A stretch of 64,000 nt of DNA. Origin: Arthrobacter sp. PsM3 (GTDB taxonomy: Bacteria > Actinomycetota > Actinomycetes > Actinomycetales > Micrococcaceae). The notes under the pieces are model-generated. The model was not told where the DNA came from, searched no databases, and saw nothing but the letters and a program-made list of their open reading frames with translations. The stretch spans positions 1 through 64,000 of the forward strand of contig NZ_JARUXE010000012.1 in the NCBI RefSeq assembly GCF_030433895.1, in the 5' to 3' direction. Positions 45,809 to 54,567 of this stretch are shown here, one piece after another; positions within the stretch are counted from its first letter, which is position 1, and each line of letters opens with the position of its first letter. The translations under genes were made by a program, and so were the position numbers.

Positions 45809-46590
45809 TGCCGGACACTCCCCCGGCCTCGCGTTTCCTGCGCACCACCGGCCAGCACGCGACAATCGAGCCCGACGCCTTCACCAAGGGCGGCTTTGTC
45901 CTGAGCATCGGCGGTGCGGAACAGTCGCACGTCAACCTTGCGGACCCCTCGGACATCTTTTACGAATACCTGCGCAGGATCGGCCACGTGGTGGATCTTG
46001 CGGCACCCTGGGGCGAACCCATCACAGCCCTGCACCTCGGAGCGGGTGCGCTGACCCTGGCCCGTTACATCCAGGCCACACGGCCGGGCTCCGTGCAGTA
46101 CGCGGTGGAGCTGGAGCGGGAACTGCTGGACTTCGTGCTGCAGCAGCTCCCCCTGCCGGAGGGCACGCGGCTGCACACCGTGATCGGCGACGCCCGGGAC
46201 GCCCTGGCCGCGCTGCCCCCGGACCTGCGCTTCGACGTCGTGATCCTGGATATCTTCTCCGGGCCCGACGCGCCGGAGCATATCGCCTGCACGGAGTTCT
46301 ACCTCGAAGCCGCGGCAAGGCTCAGTCCCCGCGGGGTCCTGATCGTCAACGTGGGCGATGAGCCCGGGCTCACGCTGGTCCGCAGCCAGGTGGCCGCGCT
46401 GCGCCGGGCGATGTCCGATGTCTCCGCCTTTGCCGAGGCCGGTATGTTCAGCGGCCGCTATCCCGGCAACATCATCCTGACCGGGACGCAGGGACCCTGG
46501 CCGGAGGTGTGGACCGCGGCGCTCACCGCCCGCGGGCCCCACCCCGCGAAGGTGCTCTCCGGCGTCGCGCTGGACGCGCTCTCCGGCTAG
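45808..46590 (+). CDS. Spermidine-synthase-like methyltransferase-fold protein
   Basis: This 260-residue protein has a Rossmann methyltransferase core: ALHLGAGALTLARYI (nucleotide loop), YAVELEREL and DVVILDIFSG, as in polyamine synthases and actinobacterial fused spermidine synthase-like proteins. The N-terminal part is short and there is no transmembrane region. Whether it binds decarboxylated SAM is not evident. It starts by sharing 1 nt with the aminotransferase stop and its TAG shares CTAG with the stop of rsmD on the other strand. Function in the trio is unknown. Confidence 0.7.
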   Translation: MPDTPPASRFLRTTGQHATIEPDAFTKGGFVLSIGGAEQSHVNLADPSDIFYEYLRRIGHVVDLAAPWGEPITALHLGAGALTLARYIQATRPGSVQYAVELERELLDFVLQQLPLPEGTRLHTVIGDARDALAALPPDLRFDVVILDIFSGPDAPEHIACTEFYLEAAARLSPRGVLIVNVGDEPGLTLVRSQVAALRRAMSDVSAFAEAGMFSGRYPGNIILTGTQGPWPEVWTAALTARGPHPAKVLSGVALDALSG

Positions 46591-47210
46591 CCGGCGCTGT
46601 TCGGTTCCGCTGCCTGGTCCGGGTCGGCCTGGGCGCCTTCCTCCACGCTGGGTTCGGCGAACCAGAGCTTCGTTTCCCCGTACTTCCGTTCGGCAAACCG
46701 CTCCATCCCGTCCGGCCAGACCGGCTCGGGCGACCGGGATGAGCGCTCCACCACGGCGACGGCGCCCTCGGCCAGATGCGGGAGCAGCTTGGCCAGCACC
46801 CCGGCCAGTGCCGGTTCCTCGAGGGGGTAGGGCGGGTCCAGGAAGACGAGGTCCCAGCGGACGCCATCCCGGGCGCGTTCCAGGAACGATTCGACCTTGG
46901 ACCGGTGCACGGTGACGACCTTGCGCCCAGCGACGGTGTTGACCAGGTCCGCGTTGCGCTGGCAGACCTCGCTGGCCTTCCCGTCGAATTCCACCAGGTC
47001 GACGGTCTTCGCTCCGCGGCTGGCGCTTTCCACGCCGAGGGAACCGGAGCCCGCGTAGAGGTCCAGCACGCGGGCGTCCGCAATGACCTCAAAGGCGTCC
47101 AGCCGGGAGAAGAGCGCTTCCTTGACCCGGTCAGTGGTGGGCCGGGTCAGGGACCCGGGGACGCTGACCAGGGTTGTTCCGCCCGCGGCACCGGCTATGA
47201 TGCGGCTCAT
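46587..47210 (-). CDS. rsmD: 16S rRNA (guanine966-N2)-methyltransferase
   Basis: RsmD methylates G966 of 16S rRNA in the 30S P-site region. The 207-residue protein has RPTTDRVKEALF, the SAM loop VLDLYAGSGSLGVE and the catalytic DPPYPL, all diagnostic. A 20-residue acidic tail follows the core. It is the usual neighbour of recG and coaD. Here coaD lies 3 kb away because three + strand genes intervene. The stop lies back-to-back with the neighbouring gene's stop. Confidence 0.93.
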   Translation of the reverse strand: MSRIIAGAAGGTTLVSVPGSLTRPTTDRVKEALFSRLDAFEVIADARVLDLYAGSGSLGVESASRGAKTVDLVEFDGKASEVCQRNADLVNTVAGRKVVTVHRSKVESFLERARDGVRWDLVFLDPPYPLEEPALAGVLAKLLPHLAEGAVAVVERSSRSPEPVWPDGMERFAERKYGETKLWFAEPSVEEGAQADPDQAAEPNSAG

Positions 47211-47240
47211 GGCCGGGCCGTCCTGGGTGCATTCATGGTG

Positions 47241-49517
47241 TTAGCCGCGTTCAAGGAACGCCTCCTTTTCCGGATTGAGGTATTCGTCGATCGATGCGGC
47301 GAGGGCGGGGTGGGCGCCCAGTGACGGGTCGCCGCCGACAATCTGCCAGGCGTCCTGCCGTGCCCGGGCGATCACGTCCTCGTGTTCCAGCACCCGCAGC
47401 AGTTTCAGCGTGGACCGGCCGCCGGACTGGGAGGCACCCAGGATGTCGCCCTCACGGCGCAGCTTGAGGTCCTCCTGGGAGAGCGCAAAGCCGTCGGTTG
47501 TGGCCGCGACGGCGTCGAGCCGGCGGCGGCTCGGGTGCCCGGGTTCCAGGGCGGTGACGAGCAGGCAGGTGCCCGGCAGCCCGCCGCGGCCCACCCGGCC
47601 GCGGAGCTGGTGGAGCTGGGAGATGCCGAAGCGGTCCGCGTCCAGGATCACCATCAGGGTGGCGTTGTGGACGTCCACGCCCACTTCGATCACGGTGGTG
47701 GAGACCAGGAGCTTGGTCTGGTTGGCGGTGAAGGAGGCCATGGTTTCGGACTTCAGTGCCGGGTCCAGCCGGCCGTGCAGCGGCGCCACGGGCACGCCGG
47801 CCAGGGCCGGTTCGTCCCGGAGCTGTTCCACAACGGCGGTGACGGATGCCAGTTCCCGCGCCGCGCTGTCCCCGTCGAGGTCCGCAGCGGCCGGTTCGGC
47901 CTCGCCGGGGCTGAAGTCGCCGTCGTCGTCCGAGCCGATCTTGGGACAGACGATGTACACCTGGTGGCCGGCGTCGATCTCCTCCCGGGCGCGGCTCCAG
48001 ATGCGTGTGGCCCACGCGGGGTGCTCCGCGAGGCCGACGACGTGGGTGGTGATTGGCGCGCGCCCGGCCGGCAGTTCGTCGAGTACGGACGTTTCGAGGT
48101 CGCCGAACACGGTCATGGCCACGGTCCTGGGGATGGGGGTCGCGGTCATGACCAGCAGGTGCGGGGGCTTCCTGGCCTTGGACCGGAGCACGTCGCGCTG
48201 TTCGACGCCGAACCGGTGCTGTTCATCCACCACGATCAGGCCGAGGTCGTAGAAGGAAACGTTGTCGCTGAGCAGGGCGTGGGTGCCGATGACAATCCCG
48301 GCGGTTCCGGAGGCGGCGTCCAGCATGGCCTGTTTCCGGGCCGCGGTCGGCATGGAGCCGGTGAGCAGAGTGACCTGGACCGCGTCGGGGCCGAAGCCGC
48401 CCAGCATGCCGTCGCGGGACAGCGGCCCGAGCGTGCGGCGGATCGATTCGAAGTGCTGCGCGGCCAGGACCTCGGTCGGGGCCAGCAGGGCAGCCTGTCC
48501 GCCAGCGTCGACCACCTGCAGCATGGCGCGCAGGGCCACGATGGTCTTCCCCGAACCGACTTCGCCCTGGAGCAGCCGGTTCATCGGCGAGTCCTGGGCG
48601 AGCTCCGCGGCCAGGGTCTTCCCGACGGCGGCCTGGCCGGCAGTCAGGGTGAAGGGCAGCTGCCGGTCAAAGGCGGTCAGCAGCCCCTCCGCGGCGGGCC
48701 GGCGGGCGGTGGCCTCCTCCGCGGCGAGCTGGGCGCGGCGCCGGGCGAGGGCGGACTGGAGCACCAGGGCTTCCTGGTAGCGGAACCGGTCCCGGGCGCG
48801 CTGCCAGTCTGCGGGGCCGTGCGGGGAGTGGATGAGCCGGTAGGCGTCGGCGACCGGCACGAACTTCTCCCGCGCCGTGATCTCCGCCGGCAGCGGGTCA
48901 GGCAGGGCGTCCAGGTCCGCGGTCTCCAGCAGCGTGGAGACGACCTTCTGGATGGACCAGCTGGTCAGCTTGGCGGTGGCCGGGTATACCGGGATGGGCA
49001 TGGCGGCGAGCGCCTCCGGGTCCATCCCGGGGGTGTCCTGGTCCTCGTCCAGCAGTTGGAAGTCCGGGTTCGTCAGCCCCAGGGCGCCGCCGTAGCGGGT
49101 GATCTTTCCGGAGAACAGGGCGCGGCGGCCCGGCTGCAGCTCGGCCTTGGCCCGGTGGCCGTTGAAGAAGCTCACCTTCAGGGTGCCGCCGCCCATCCCG
49201 GTGCCCGGGGCCGCGGTGCCCGGGGCCGCGGCGCCGGCGTCGTCGGTGATCACGACGTCGGTCAGCGAGCCGCGGCGGGTCTTCATGAACCGGGTACTGC
49301 TGCTGACCACCCGGGCAATCAGGGTGACGTCCTCGTCGAGTGGAACCTCCCTGATGGGTGTCAGTTCGCCGCGGTCCATGTAGCGGCGGGGGAAGTAGTT
49401 CAGCAGCCCGCCGACTGTGGTGATGCCAAGGTGCTTTTCGATGACTGCTGCGGACCTCTTGCCGACCCGGCGTTCCAGGCCCAGTCCCACTTCGGCGTTG
49501 TGCGGCTCAGCGAACAT
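47241..49517 (-). CDS. recG: ATP-dependent DNA helicase RecG
   Basis: RecG reverses stalled replication forks and branch-migrates Holliday junctions. The 758-residue protein has the N-terminal wedge/OB domain (NYFPRRYMDRGELTPI, about 40-55), Walker A GEVGSGKTIVAL, DEQHRFG in place of DEAH, and motif VI HQLRGRVGRGG, all standard. I chose ATG 49517 (MFAEPHNAEVGLG): it cuts the overlap with the upstream gene to 11 nt, whereas the ATG at 49586 would overlap it by 80 nt. A spacer PGTAAPGTG in the OB domain is low-complexity. Confidence 0.94.
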   Translation of the reverse strand: MFAEPHNAEVGLGLERRVGKRSAAVIEKHLGITTVGGLLNYFPRRYMDRGELTPIREVPLDEDVTLIARVVSSSTRFMKTRRGSLTDVVITDDAGAAAPGTAAPGTGMGGGTLKVSFFNGHRAKAELQPGRRALFSGKITRYGGALGLTNPDFQLLDEDQDTPGMDPEALAAMPIPVYPATAKLTSWSIQKVVSTLLETADLDALPDPLPAEITAREKFVPVADAYRLIHSPHGPADWQRARDRFRYQEALVLQSALARRRAQLAAEEATARRPAAEGLLTAFDRQLPFTLTAGQAAVGKTLAAELAQDSPMNRLLQGEVGSGKTIVALRAMLQVVDAGGQAALLAPTEVLAAQHFESIRRTLGPLSRDGMLGGFGPDAVQVTLLTGSMPTAARKQAMLDAASGTAGIVIGTHALLSDNVSFYDLGLIVVDEQHRFGVEQRDVLRSKARKPPHLLVMTATPIPRTVAMTVFGDLETSVLDELPAGRAPITTHVVGLAEHPAWATRIWSRAREEIDAGHQVYIVCPKIGSDDDGDFSPGEAEPAAADLDGDSAARELASVTAVVEQLRDEPALAGVPVAPLHGRLDPALKSETMASFTANQTKLLVSTTVIEVGVDVHNATLMVILDADRFGISQLHQLRGRVGRGGLPGTCLLVTALEPGHPSRRRLDAVAATTDGFALSQEDLKLRREGDILGASQSGGRSTLKLLRVLEHEDVIARARQDAWQIVGGDPSLGAHPALAASIDEYLNPEKEAFLERG

Positions 49518-50619
49518 GTCCGTCGGGGGCCTGTCCTGCGGGTTCGCGGTCGCCGGAGGCGCGGGGTTCTGCGTCCGGTACGGCAAGGTCAGTAACGCTG
49601 ATGTCCGAGGGTTCGCCGAGGGAGCGGATCAGGGCGACGGCCGGCGCGGCGGCCGGCACGTGCACGTGGACGCGCCAGCGGTAGGTCCCGGACGCGTCGG
49701 CTGCCCCGCCGACCTGGCTCATGATGACGGACTCGCCCATTTCGTCGAGCCGCTGGCGCATCATGGCGGCGTCCAGGGGTGAAAGCGTGATGGTGCACAT
49801 GACTTCCACGCCTTCGTCGCGCGGCAAGCCGGCATGGATGTGCGGGTCCTGGACGTCGTAGCCGTGCAGTCCGTCCAGCAGCTGGTCCTGGAGTTCCTCG
49901 CCGAGAACGGCGGAGCGGAGGCAGTCGAGGACCAGCAGCATCCCGACGCCGCCGGCGTCCACGACGTGGGCGGCGTGCAGGGCCTCCAGCTGGTCCTCAG
50001 TGCGCACTACAGCGGCGACGGCCGCGTCCACGACGGCATCCAGGGCCAGGCCAAGGGTGTGGTTGCTGTCGTCGCCGTCGTGCGCAGAGTCCACGGCGGC
50101 CGCGGCGCGGGCGGCGGCTTCCATCACGGACAGCATGGTGCCGGGAACCGGGTCGCTCAACGCGGACCAGGCCCGGAGCTGGGCCCGGTTCAGCGCGGCG
50201 GCCAGCAGGGGCGCGCTCAGCCGGTGGTGGCCGGCGAGGGGTTCTGCCGCGGCGCAAAGGAAGACGGCGAACAGGGTGCCGGAGTTGCCGCGGGCCTTTT
50301 CCATGGCAGCCAGGCCGGCCCGGGCGAGGATGGCCCCGACGTCGTTCCGGGCCGGGTCCGGCGGGCCGAAGGAATGCAGGGACGGATCCGCGCTGATCTG
50401 GGGCAGCGCGGCGGTGTCCAGGGTGAGGAGCGCCTGGGCGGCGGCCCGCACTGTCAGGTACAGGTTCGTGCCGGTGTCGCCGTCGGCGACGGGGAAGATG
50501 TTGATGGCGTTCAGGCGGTCGCTGTGGTTCCCAAGCGTTGTTTCTGCCTTGCTCAACCACCGCTTCATCGCTTGCGCGTTCGCGGCAATCTTAGTCTGCA
50601 AAGTGATCCCATCCCACAT
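49507..50619 (-). CDS. DAK2-domain protein (shortened FakA-like kinase)
   Basis: Residues 1-205 form a DhaL/DAK2 phosphotransfer domain: NIFPVADGDTGTNLY carries the ADP/metal-binding aspartates and RGNSGTLFA the glycine loop. Residues about 265-350 (VMCTITLSPLDAAMMRQRL ... VHVHVPA) look like the middle domain of FakA. Full-length fatty-acid kinase FakA is about 550 residues; this 370-residue form lacks its C-terminal domain. In firmicutes FakA phosphorylates fatty acids bound by FakB, but no fakB is seen here. The gene lies in thiL-DAK2-recG, and its start overlaps thiL by 29 nt. Confidence 0.75.
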   Translation of the reverse strand: MWDGITLQTKIAANAQAMKRWLSKAETTLGNHSDRLNAINIFPVADGDTGTNLYLTVRAAAQALLTLDTAALPQISADPSLHSFGPPDPARNDVGAILARAGLAAMEKARGNSGTLFAVFLCAAAEPLAGHHRLSAPLLAAALNRAQLRAWSALSDPVPGTMLSVMEAAARAAAAVDSAHDGDDSNHTLGLALDAVVDAAVAAVVRTEDQLEALHAAHVVDAGGVGMLLVLDCLRSAVLGEELQDQLLDGLHGYDVQDPHIHAGLPRDEGVEVMCTITLSPLDAAMMRQRLDEMGESVIMSQVGGAADASGTYRWRVHVHVPAAAPAVALIRSLGEPSDISVTDLAVPDAEPRASGDREPAGQAPDGHVR

Positions 50620-51670
50620 TGTCAGCGGGCCTGCCCGCTATCTTGACGCCCGCGCGGTCCGTTGGTGCAGGGGCTTCTACCGAGCCTATCGCAGTGAAAC
50701 CGTGAGGCAGCTGAAGACCGGGTGGGAATGTGGCGAGCAGCCCGTGGTCCTCTCCGCCGCCCAGGACCCAGGCCATTGGGTCTGCGCCGAGCAGTCCGGC
50801 GGCAGGCAGCAGCGGAACCGCCAGTTCCCGCAGTGCCGCCGCGTTGAGGTTCAGGACGGTGCGGCTGGCGGACGCCATCCGTTGGCCGTCACGGATCAGT
50901 CCGTCGGAAATGTCCATCATGGCCGTGGCTCCGGAATCCCGGGCCAGCGGGCCTGCGGCGAGCGGAGGCGTTGGCCTGCACTGGGTGTCCATCAGTGCGC
51001 GCTGTTCCCGGTCCAGGGCCTCGACGGGGTTCGTCGATTCCAGCAGCGCGAGACCCGCCGCGGCACGGCCCACAGTGCCCGCGAGCGCCAGGACGTCCCC
51101 CGGCCGGGCGCCGGAACGCAGCACGGCTGCCCCGCCGTCGAGGCTGCCGAGAATCGCCACGCTCACCGCCAGCTCGCGGCCTCGGCCGAGGTCTCCGCCA
51201 GCCACGGCGCAGTCCGGGGCGCCGAGGCCCCGGATGCCGGCACTGAGTCCGTCGGCGAAGTCCTCGACCCAGGCGACCAGGGTTTCCGGGGGCATGGTGA
51301 GGCTGACCACGAGGGACGTGGCCCGGGCCCCCATGGCGTTGATGTCGCTGAGGTTCTGCGCGGCGGCCTTCCAGCCGACGTCGTATCCGGTGGTCCGGTA
51401 GCCGTTGTTCCACTTCAGGCGGAAGTCCTGGTCCGCCACCTGGGTGTCGATGCTGAGGACTGTCCGCCCGTCCGGAACGGCCACGATGGCGGCGTCGTCG
51501 CCCGGGCCCAGGATCAGGGACGGGTTGTGTTCCTGGCCGTAGTGCAGGCGCGGGAAAATGCGTTCCAGCAGTTGGGATTCGGAGAGCCCCGCCACAGTCA
51601 GGGCCGCCTTGGGTGGCGTCCCCCCGGGCAGGGTCGCTTCGGAAAGTGGGACAGGCTCGTGTTCAGGCAC
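50591..51670 (-). CDS. thiL: Thiamine-monophosphate kinase
   Basis: ThiL phosphorylates TMP to TPP, the last step of thiamine diphosphate synthesis. The 359-residue protein has GPGDDAAIV (Mg/ATP-binding aspartates, about residues 55-63), SIDTQVADQDF, SDINAMGARA and the acidic DISDGLIRDGQ. GTG 51670 is the start. The first 25 residues are an unconserved Pro-rich leader. It completes TPP made with ThiC from this window, and TPP feeds back on the thiC riboswitch. The last 29 bp overlap the DAK2 gene. Confidence 0.95.
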   Translation of the reverse strand: MPEHEPVPLSEATLPGGTPPKAALTVAGLSESQLLERIFPRLHYGQEHNPSLILGPGDDAAIVAVPDGRTVLSIDTQVADQDFRLKWNNGYRTTGYDVGWKAAAQNLSDINAMGARATSLVVSLTMPPETLVAWVEDFADGLSAGIRGLGAPDCAVAGGDLGRGRELAVSVAILGSLDGGAAVLRSGARPGDVLALAGTVGRAAAGLALLESTNPVEALDREQRALMDTQCRPTPPLAAGPLARDSGATAMMDISDGLIRDGQRMASASRTVLNLNAAALRELAVPLLPAAGLLGADPMAWVLGGGEDHGLLATFPPGLQLPHGFTAIGSVEAPAPTDRAGVKIAGRPADNVGWDHFAD

Positions 51671-51814
51671 AGCCCTACGCTACCGTGGGGGGCCGCAGCA
51701 GCGGCACAGCGCCGGGAACGGCGGCCAAACTCCGGCGGATACGCCGGGGAAGGGCGTTCAGCGCGGGGGGCGGCGGTTGCCACGACGCCGGGCAGGCCGG
51801 GATAGGCTTGAAGG

Positions 51815-52318
51815 ATGCAGCGCTTCCGTTTCCCGGCTTCCGCACGTCCGCTCCGCAGTCTGGCCGCGGCGGCGGCAGCAGGGGTCCTGCTGAGCGCCTG
51901 CGCTCCGGTTGTCGACGTCGCTCCGGCCAAGGACGCCGCTAACGCCGCTTGTGCACCGATGATGGTCGCGCTGCCGGATGCGATCGGCGAAGCGAAGCTG
52001 CGGAAGACCAACAGCCAGGCCACTGCGGCGTGGGGGGATCCGTCCCTCGTGGTCCTGCGCTGCGGGGTGAATGTTCCGGGGCCGACGACGGACCGCTGCG
52101 TCAGCGTCAATGGCGTGGACTGGGTGATCAAAGAAGGCGACCCGGTGTGGACGCTGACGACTTTCGGGCGCGAACCGGCAACCGAGATCCTGATGGACCC
52201 CGACAAGATCAGTTCCGCAACCGTGCTCGCCGACCTTTCGGCCGCAGCCGCCAAGGTGCCGGCGACGCGGAACTGCGTGGGCCAGGCGGACCTGCAGAAC
52301 CTGCCGCCGACCCCCTAG
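51815..52318 (+). CDS. DUF3515 lipoprotein
   Basis: A 167-residue protein with a lipobox signal peptide: basic start (MQRFRF), hydrophobic run, then LLSAC, with the lipid-bearing Cys near residue 29, so it should be anchored outside the membrane. The mature domain matches DUF3515, an actinobacterial family of unknown function with conserved cysteines (VVLRCGV, DRCVSVNGVDW, NCVGQ). It usually sits beside ddl and thiL, as here. It diverges from thiL and converges on ddl. Confidence 0.82.
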   Translation: MQRFRFPASARPLRSLAAAAAAGVLLSACAPVVDVAPAKDAANAACAPMMVALPDAIGEAKLRKTNSQATAAWGDPSLVVLRCGVNVPGPTTDRCVSVNGVDWVIKEGDPVWTLTTFGREPATEILMDPDKISSATVLADLSAAAAKVPATRNCVGQADLQNLPPTP

Positions 52319-52366
52319 CTTTCCGGCGGGCCGGGCCACTGCGCACCGGTGGCCGGACCCGCTGGC

Positions 52367-53512
52367 CTAACGCAGGCCTGTTTTGCGGTGCAGCGCCAGG
52401 TAGATCAGTTCGTCGATGAGTTCGGCGTAACCCAGGCCGGATGCTTTCCACATTTGCGGATACATGCTTTTCGGCGTGAACCCGGGCATCGTGTTGATCT
52501 CGTTGATGATCAGCTCGCCCTCCGGGGTATAGAAGAAGTCGACCCGGCTGAGTCCCTCGGCTCCGACGGCGTCGAAAGCGACGGCGGACAGCTCGCGGAC
52601 CCTGGCGATGGCTTCGTCCGGAAGTTCGGCCGGGCAGCTGAGCGCCGCCGCGTTGTCCACATATTTGGCGTTGAAGTCGTAGAACTCATGCCCGCCGCCA
52701 GCCACGGAAATCTCGCCCGGCATGGACGTCCGGGGACTGTCTGTGTCCCTGCCCTCCAGCACGGCACACTCGATCTCCCTGCCGACAATGCCGGCCTCGA
52801 TGACGAGTTTCGGATCGTGCTGTCGGGCGGCCTCAATCGCTGCGTCCAGGCCGTCGAGGGAGTCCACCTTGGAGATGCCCATCGAGGAGCCTGCCCGCGC
52901 GGGCTTGACGAAGACCGGGAAGCCGAGCTGGTCCACGCGTTTGCGGACGGTCTCGGGATCGTTGCGCCACTGCCGGTCCGTAACGGCGATGTAGGGCCCC
53001 ACACGGAGCCCGGCGGATTCAAACACCACCTTCATGAAGTGCTTGTCCATGCCGACGGCGGACGCAAGAACACCGGCACCCACGTAGCGAGTGTCGGAGA
53101 GTTCCAGGAAGCCCTGGATGGTGCCGTCCTCGCCGAACGGGCCGTGCAGCAGCGGGAACACCACGTCCACCGCGCCCAGTTCGTGCGGGACCTCGTTCGG
53201 GGAGGCCACGATGAGCTGGTGTTCGCCGCCGATTTCGGCCAGCGTCACGGTCTGGGCCGAGGATGCCACCTCCGGCAGGGACGATGCAGAAAGTGACCAG
53301 TCGTGGATGTCCCCGGAAGCCAGCACCCACTGGCCGGTCTTGGCAATCCCGATCGGGATGACCTCGTACTTCGTCTGGTCGATGGCACCGAGGACCCCGG
53401 CCGCCGTCACGCAACTGACGGCGTGTTCGCTGGAGCGGCCGCCGAAGAGGACCGCCACGCGGGGCCTGGACCGTGCGGCCCGGCCTTGTGTTGATTCGTT
53501 TAGTTCCGACAC
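52367..53512 (-). CDS. ddl: D-alanine--D-alanine ligase
   Basis: Ddl makes the D-Ala-D-Ala dipeptide for peptidoglycan. The 381-residue ATP-grasp enzyme starts after a short tail with RVAVLFGGRSSEHAVSC, has GPFGEDGTIQGFLE, the KPARAGSSMGISKV lysine and the C-terminal ARVDFFYTPE-like LSRVDFFYTPEG ... NEINTMPGFT metal site. GTG 53512 starts 2 nt after the gpsA stop. The plsC-gpsA-ddl trio forms one transcription unit with murA upstream. Confidence 0.95.
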   Translation of the reverse strand: MSELNESTQGRAARSRPRVAVLFGGRSSEHAVSCVTAAGVLGAIDQTKYEVIPIGIAKTGQWVLASGDIHDWSLSASSLPEVASSAQTVTLAEIGGEHQLIVASPNEVPHELGAVDVVFPLLHGPFGEDGTIQGFLELSDTRYVGAGVLASAVGMDKHFMKVVFESAGLRVGPYIAVTDRQWRNDPETVRKRVDQLGFPVFVKPARAGSSMGISKVDSLDGLDAAIEAARQHDPKLVIEAGIVGREIECAVLEGRDTDSPRTSMPGEISVAGGGHEFYDFNAKYVDNAAALSCPAELPDEAIARVRELSAVAFDAVGAEGLSRVDFFYTPEGELIINEINTMPGFTPKSMYPQMWKASGLGYAELIDELIYLALHRKTGLR

Positions 53513-53514
53513 TC

Positions 53515-54567
53515 TCAGTAATCGCCTTCGCGTTTCAGGTCCCGGGACAGCAGCAGCGGCCCCAGTTCGTCTACGGACAGTTTTCCGGCCAGCACGGCAA
53601 CAACGGCCGCGGTGATGGGCATCTCGACGCCGAGCTTGCCCGCGAGCTCATGTACGGCCTGAGCTGACTTGATCCCCTCGGCGGTCTGCGTCATCTGCGC
53701 CGTGACCTGGTCCAGGGTCAGCCCCGTGCCCAGCAGGCGGCCGGCGGTGTGGTTCCGCGAGAGCGAGGACGAGCACGTGGCGACGAGGTCACCCAGGCCC
53801 GCGAGGCCGGCCATCGTCTGCGCCTCGCCGCCCAGGGCGAGGGACAGCCGGGAGGTCTCCGCGAGGCCGCGTGTGATGACCGAGGCTTTGGTGTTGTCAC
53901 CCATCTGCCTGCCTTCGCAAATGCCGACGGCCAGGGCGATGATGTTCTTGACGATCCCGCCGATTTCGACACCGACGACGTCGCCGGTGGTGTAGGGGCG
54001 GAAGTACGGGGCGGTGCAGCTGCGGGCGATCCAGCCTGCCGCAATCGGGTCGGAGCAGGCCACTACAGAGGCGGTGGGTTCTTCCCGGGCGATCTCCATG
54101 GCAAGGTTGGGTCCGGACACCACAGCGATCCGGTTGGCGGGAATGCCGAGCTCCTCAGAAATCACTTCGCTCATCCGGGCATCGGAGTGCAGCTCGAGTC
54201 CCTTCATGAGGGAAACCACTAAGGCGCCGGGCGCCAGCAGGTTCTTCCACTGGCGCAGTTGCGGCCGCAGGGTCTGGGCCGGAACGGCCAGGACCACGAG
54301 CTCAGCGCCGGCGAGGACCTCGGAGACATCGGTTGAAGCGGTAATGCTGGGCGGCAGGGCAATGTCCCTGAGGTATTGCTCGTTCCGGTGCTTCAGATTG
54401 ATCTGGTCGACTACTTCACCGCGACGGCCCCAGAGCCGGATGTCGCGTTCGACGCCGGAGGCAGTGGCCGCGTCAGCGAGGACCTTCGCAAAAGTGGTCC
54501 CCCAGGATCCGGCGCCGAGTACAGCGACTCTCGTGGCGGACAGTCCCCGCGTTTGATCGAATGTCAT
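53515..54567 (-). CDS. gpsA: Glycerol-3-phosphate dehydrogenase [NAD(P)+]
   Basis: GpsA reduces dihydroxyacetone phosphate to glycerol 3-phosphate, the backbone of phospholipids. The 350-residue protein has VLGAGSWGTTFAKVL at residues 16-30, VSGPNLAMEIA with the catalytic region, and GGIVKNIIALAVG. It starts with a 4-nt overlap on plsC, the acyltransferase acting on its product line, and is followed closely by ddl. The set links membrane and wall precursor supply. Confidence 0.95.
   Translation of the reverse strand: MTFDQTRGLSATRVAVLGAGSWGTTFAKVLADAATASGVERDIRLWGRRGEVVDQINLKHRNEQYLRDIALPPSITASTDVSEVLAGAELVVLAVPAQTLRPQLRQWKNLLAPGALVVSLMKGLELHSDARMSEVISEELGIPANRIAVVSGPNLAMEIAREEPTASVVACSDPIAAGWIARSCTAPYFRPYTTGDVVGVEIGGIVKNIIALAVGICEGRQMGDNTKASVITRGLAETSRLSLALGGEAQTMAGLAGLGDLVATCSSSLSRNHTAGRLLGTGLTLDQVTAQMTQTAEGIKSAQAVHELAGKLGVEMPITAAVVAVLAGKLSVDELGPLLLSRDLKREGDY

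Noticed and set aside
49518..49586. Earlier ATG of recG
   Set aside because: It would overlap the DAK2 gene by 80 nt and adds an unconserved Pro-rich leader.
47382..49595. Long + strand frame of 737 codons antisense to recG
   Set aside because: RecG on the - strand has all helicase motifs; the antisense frame has none.
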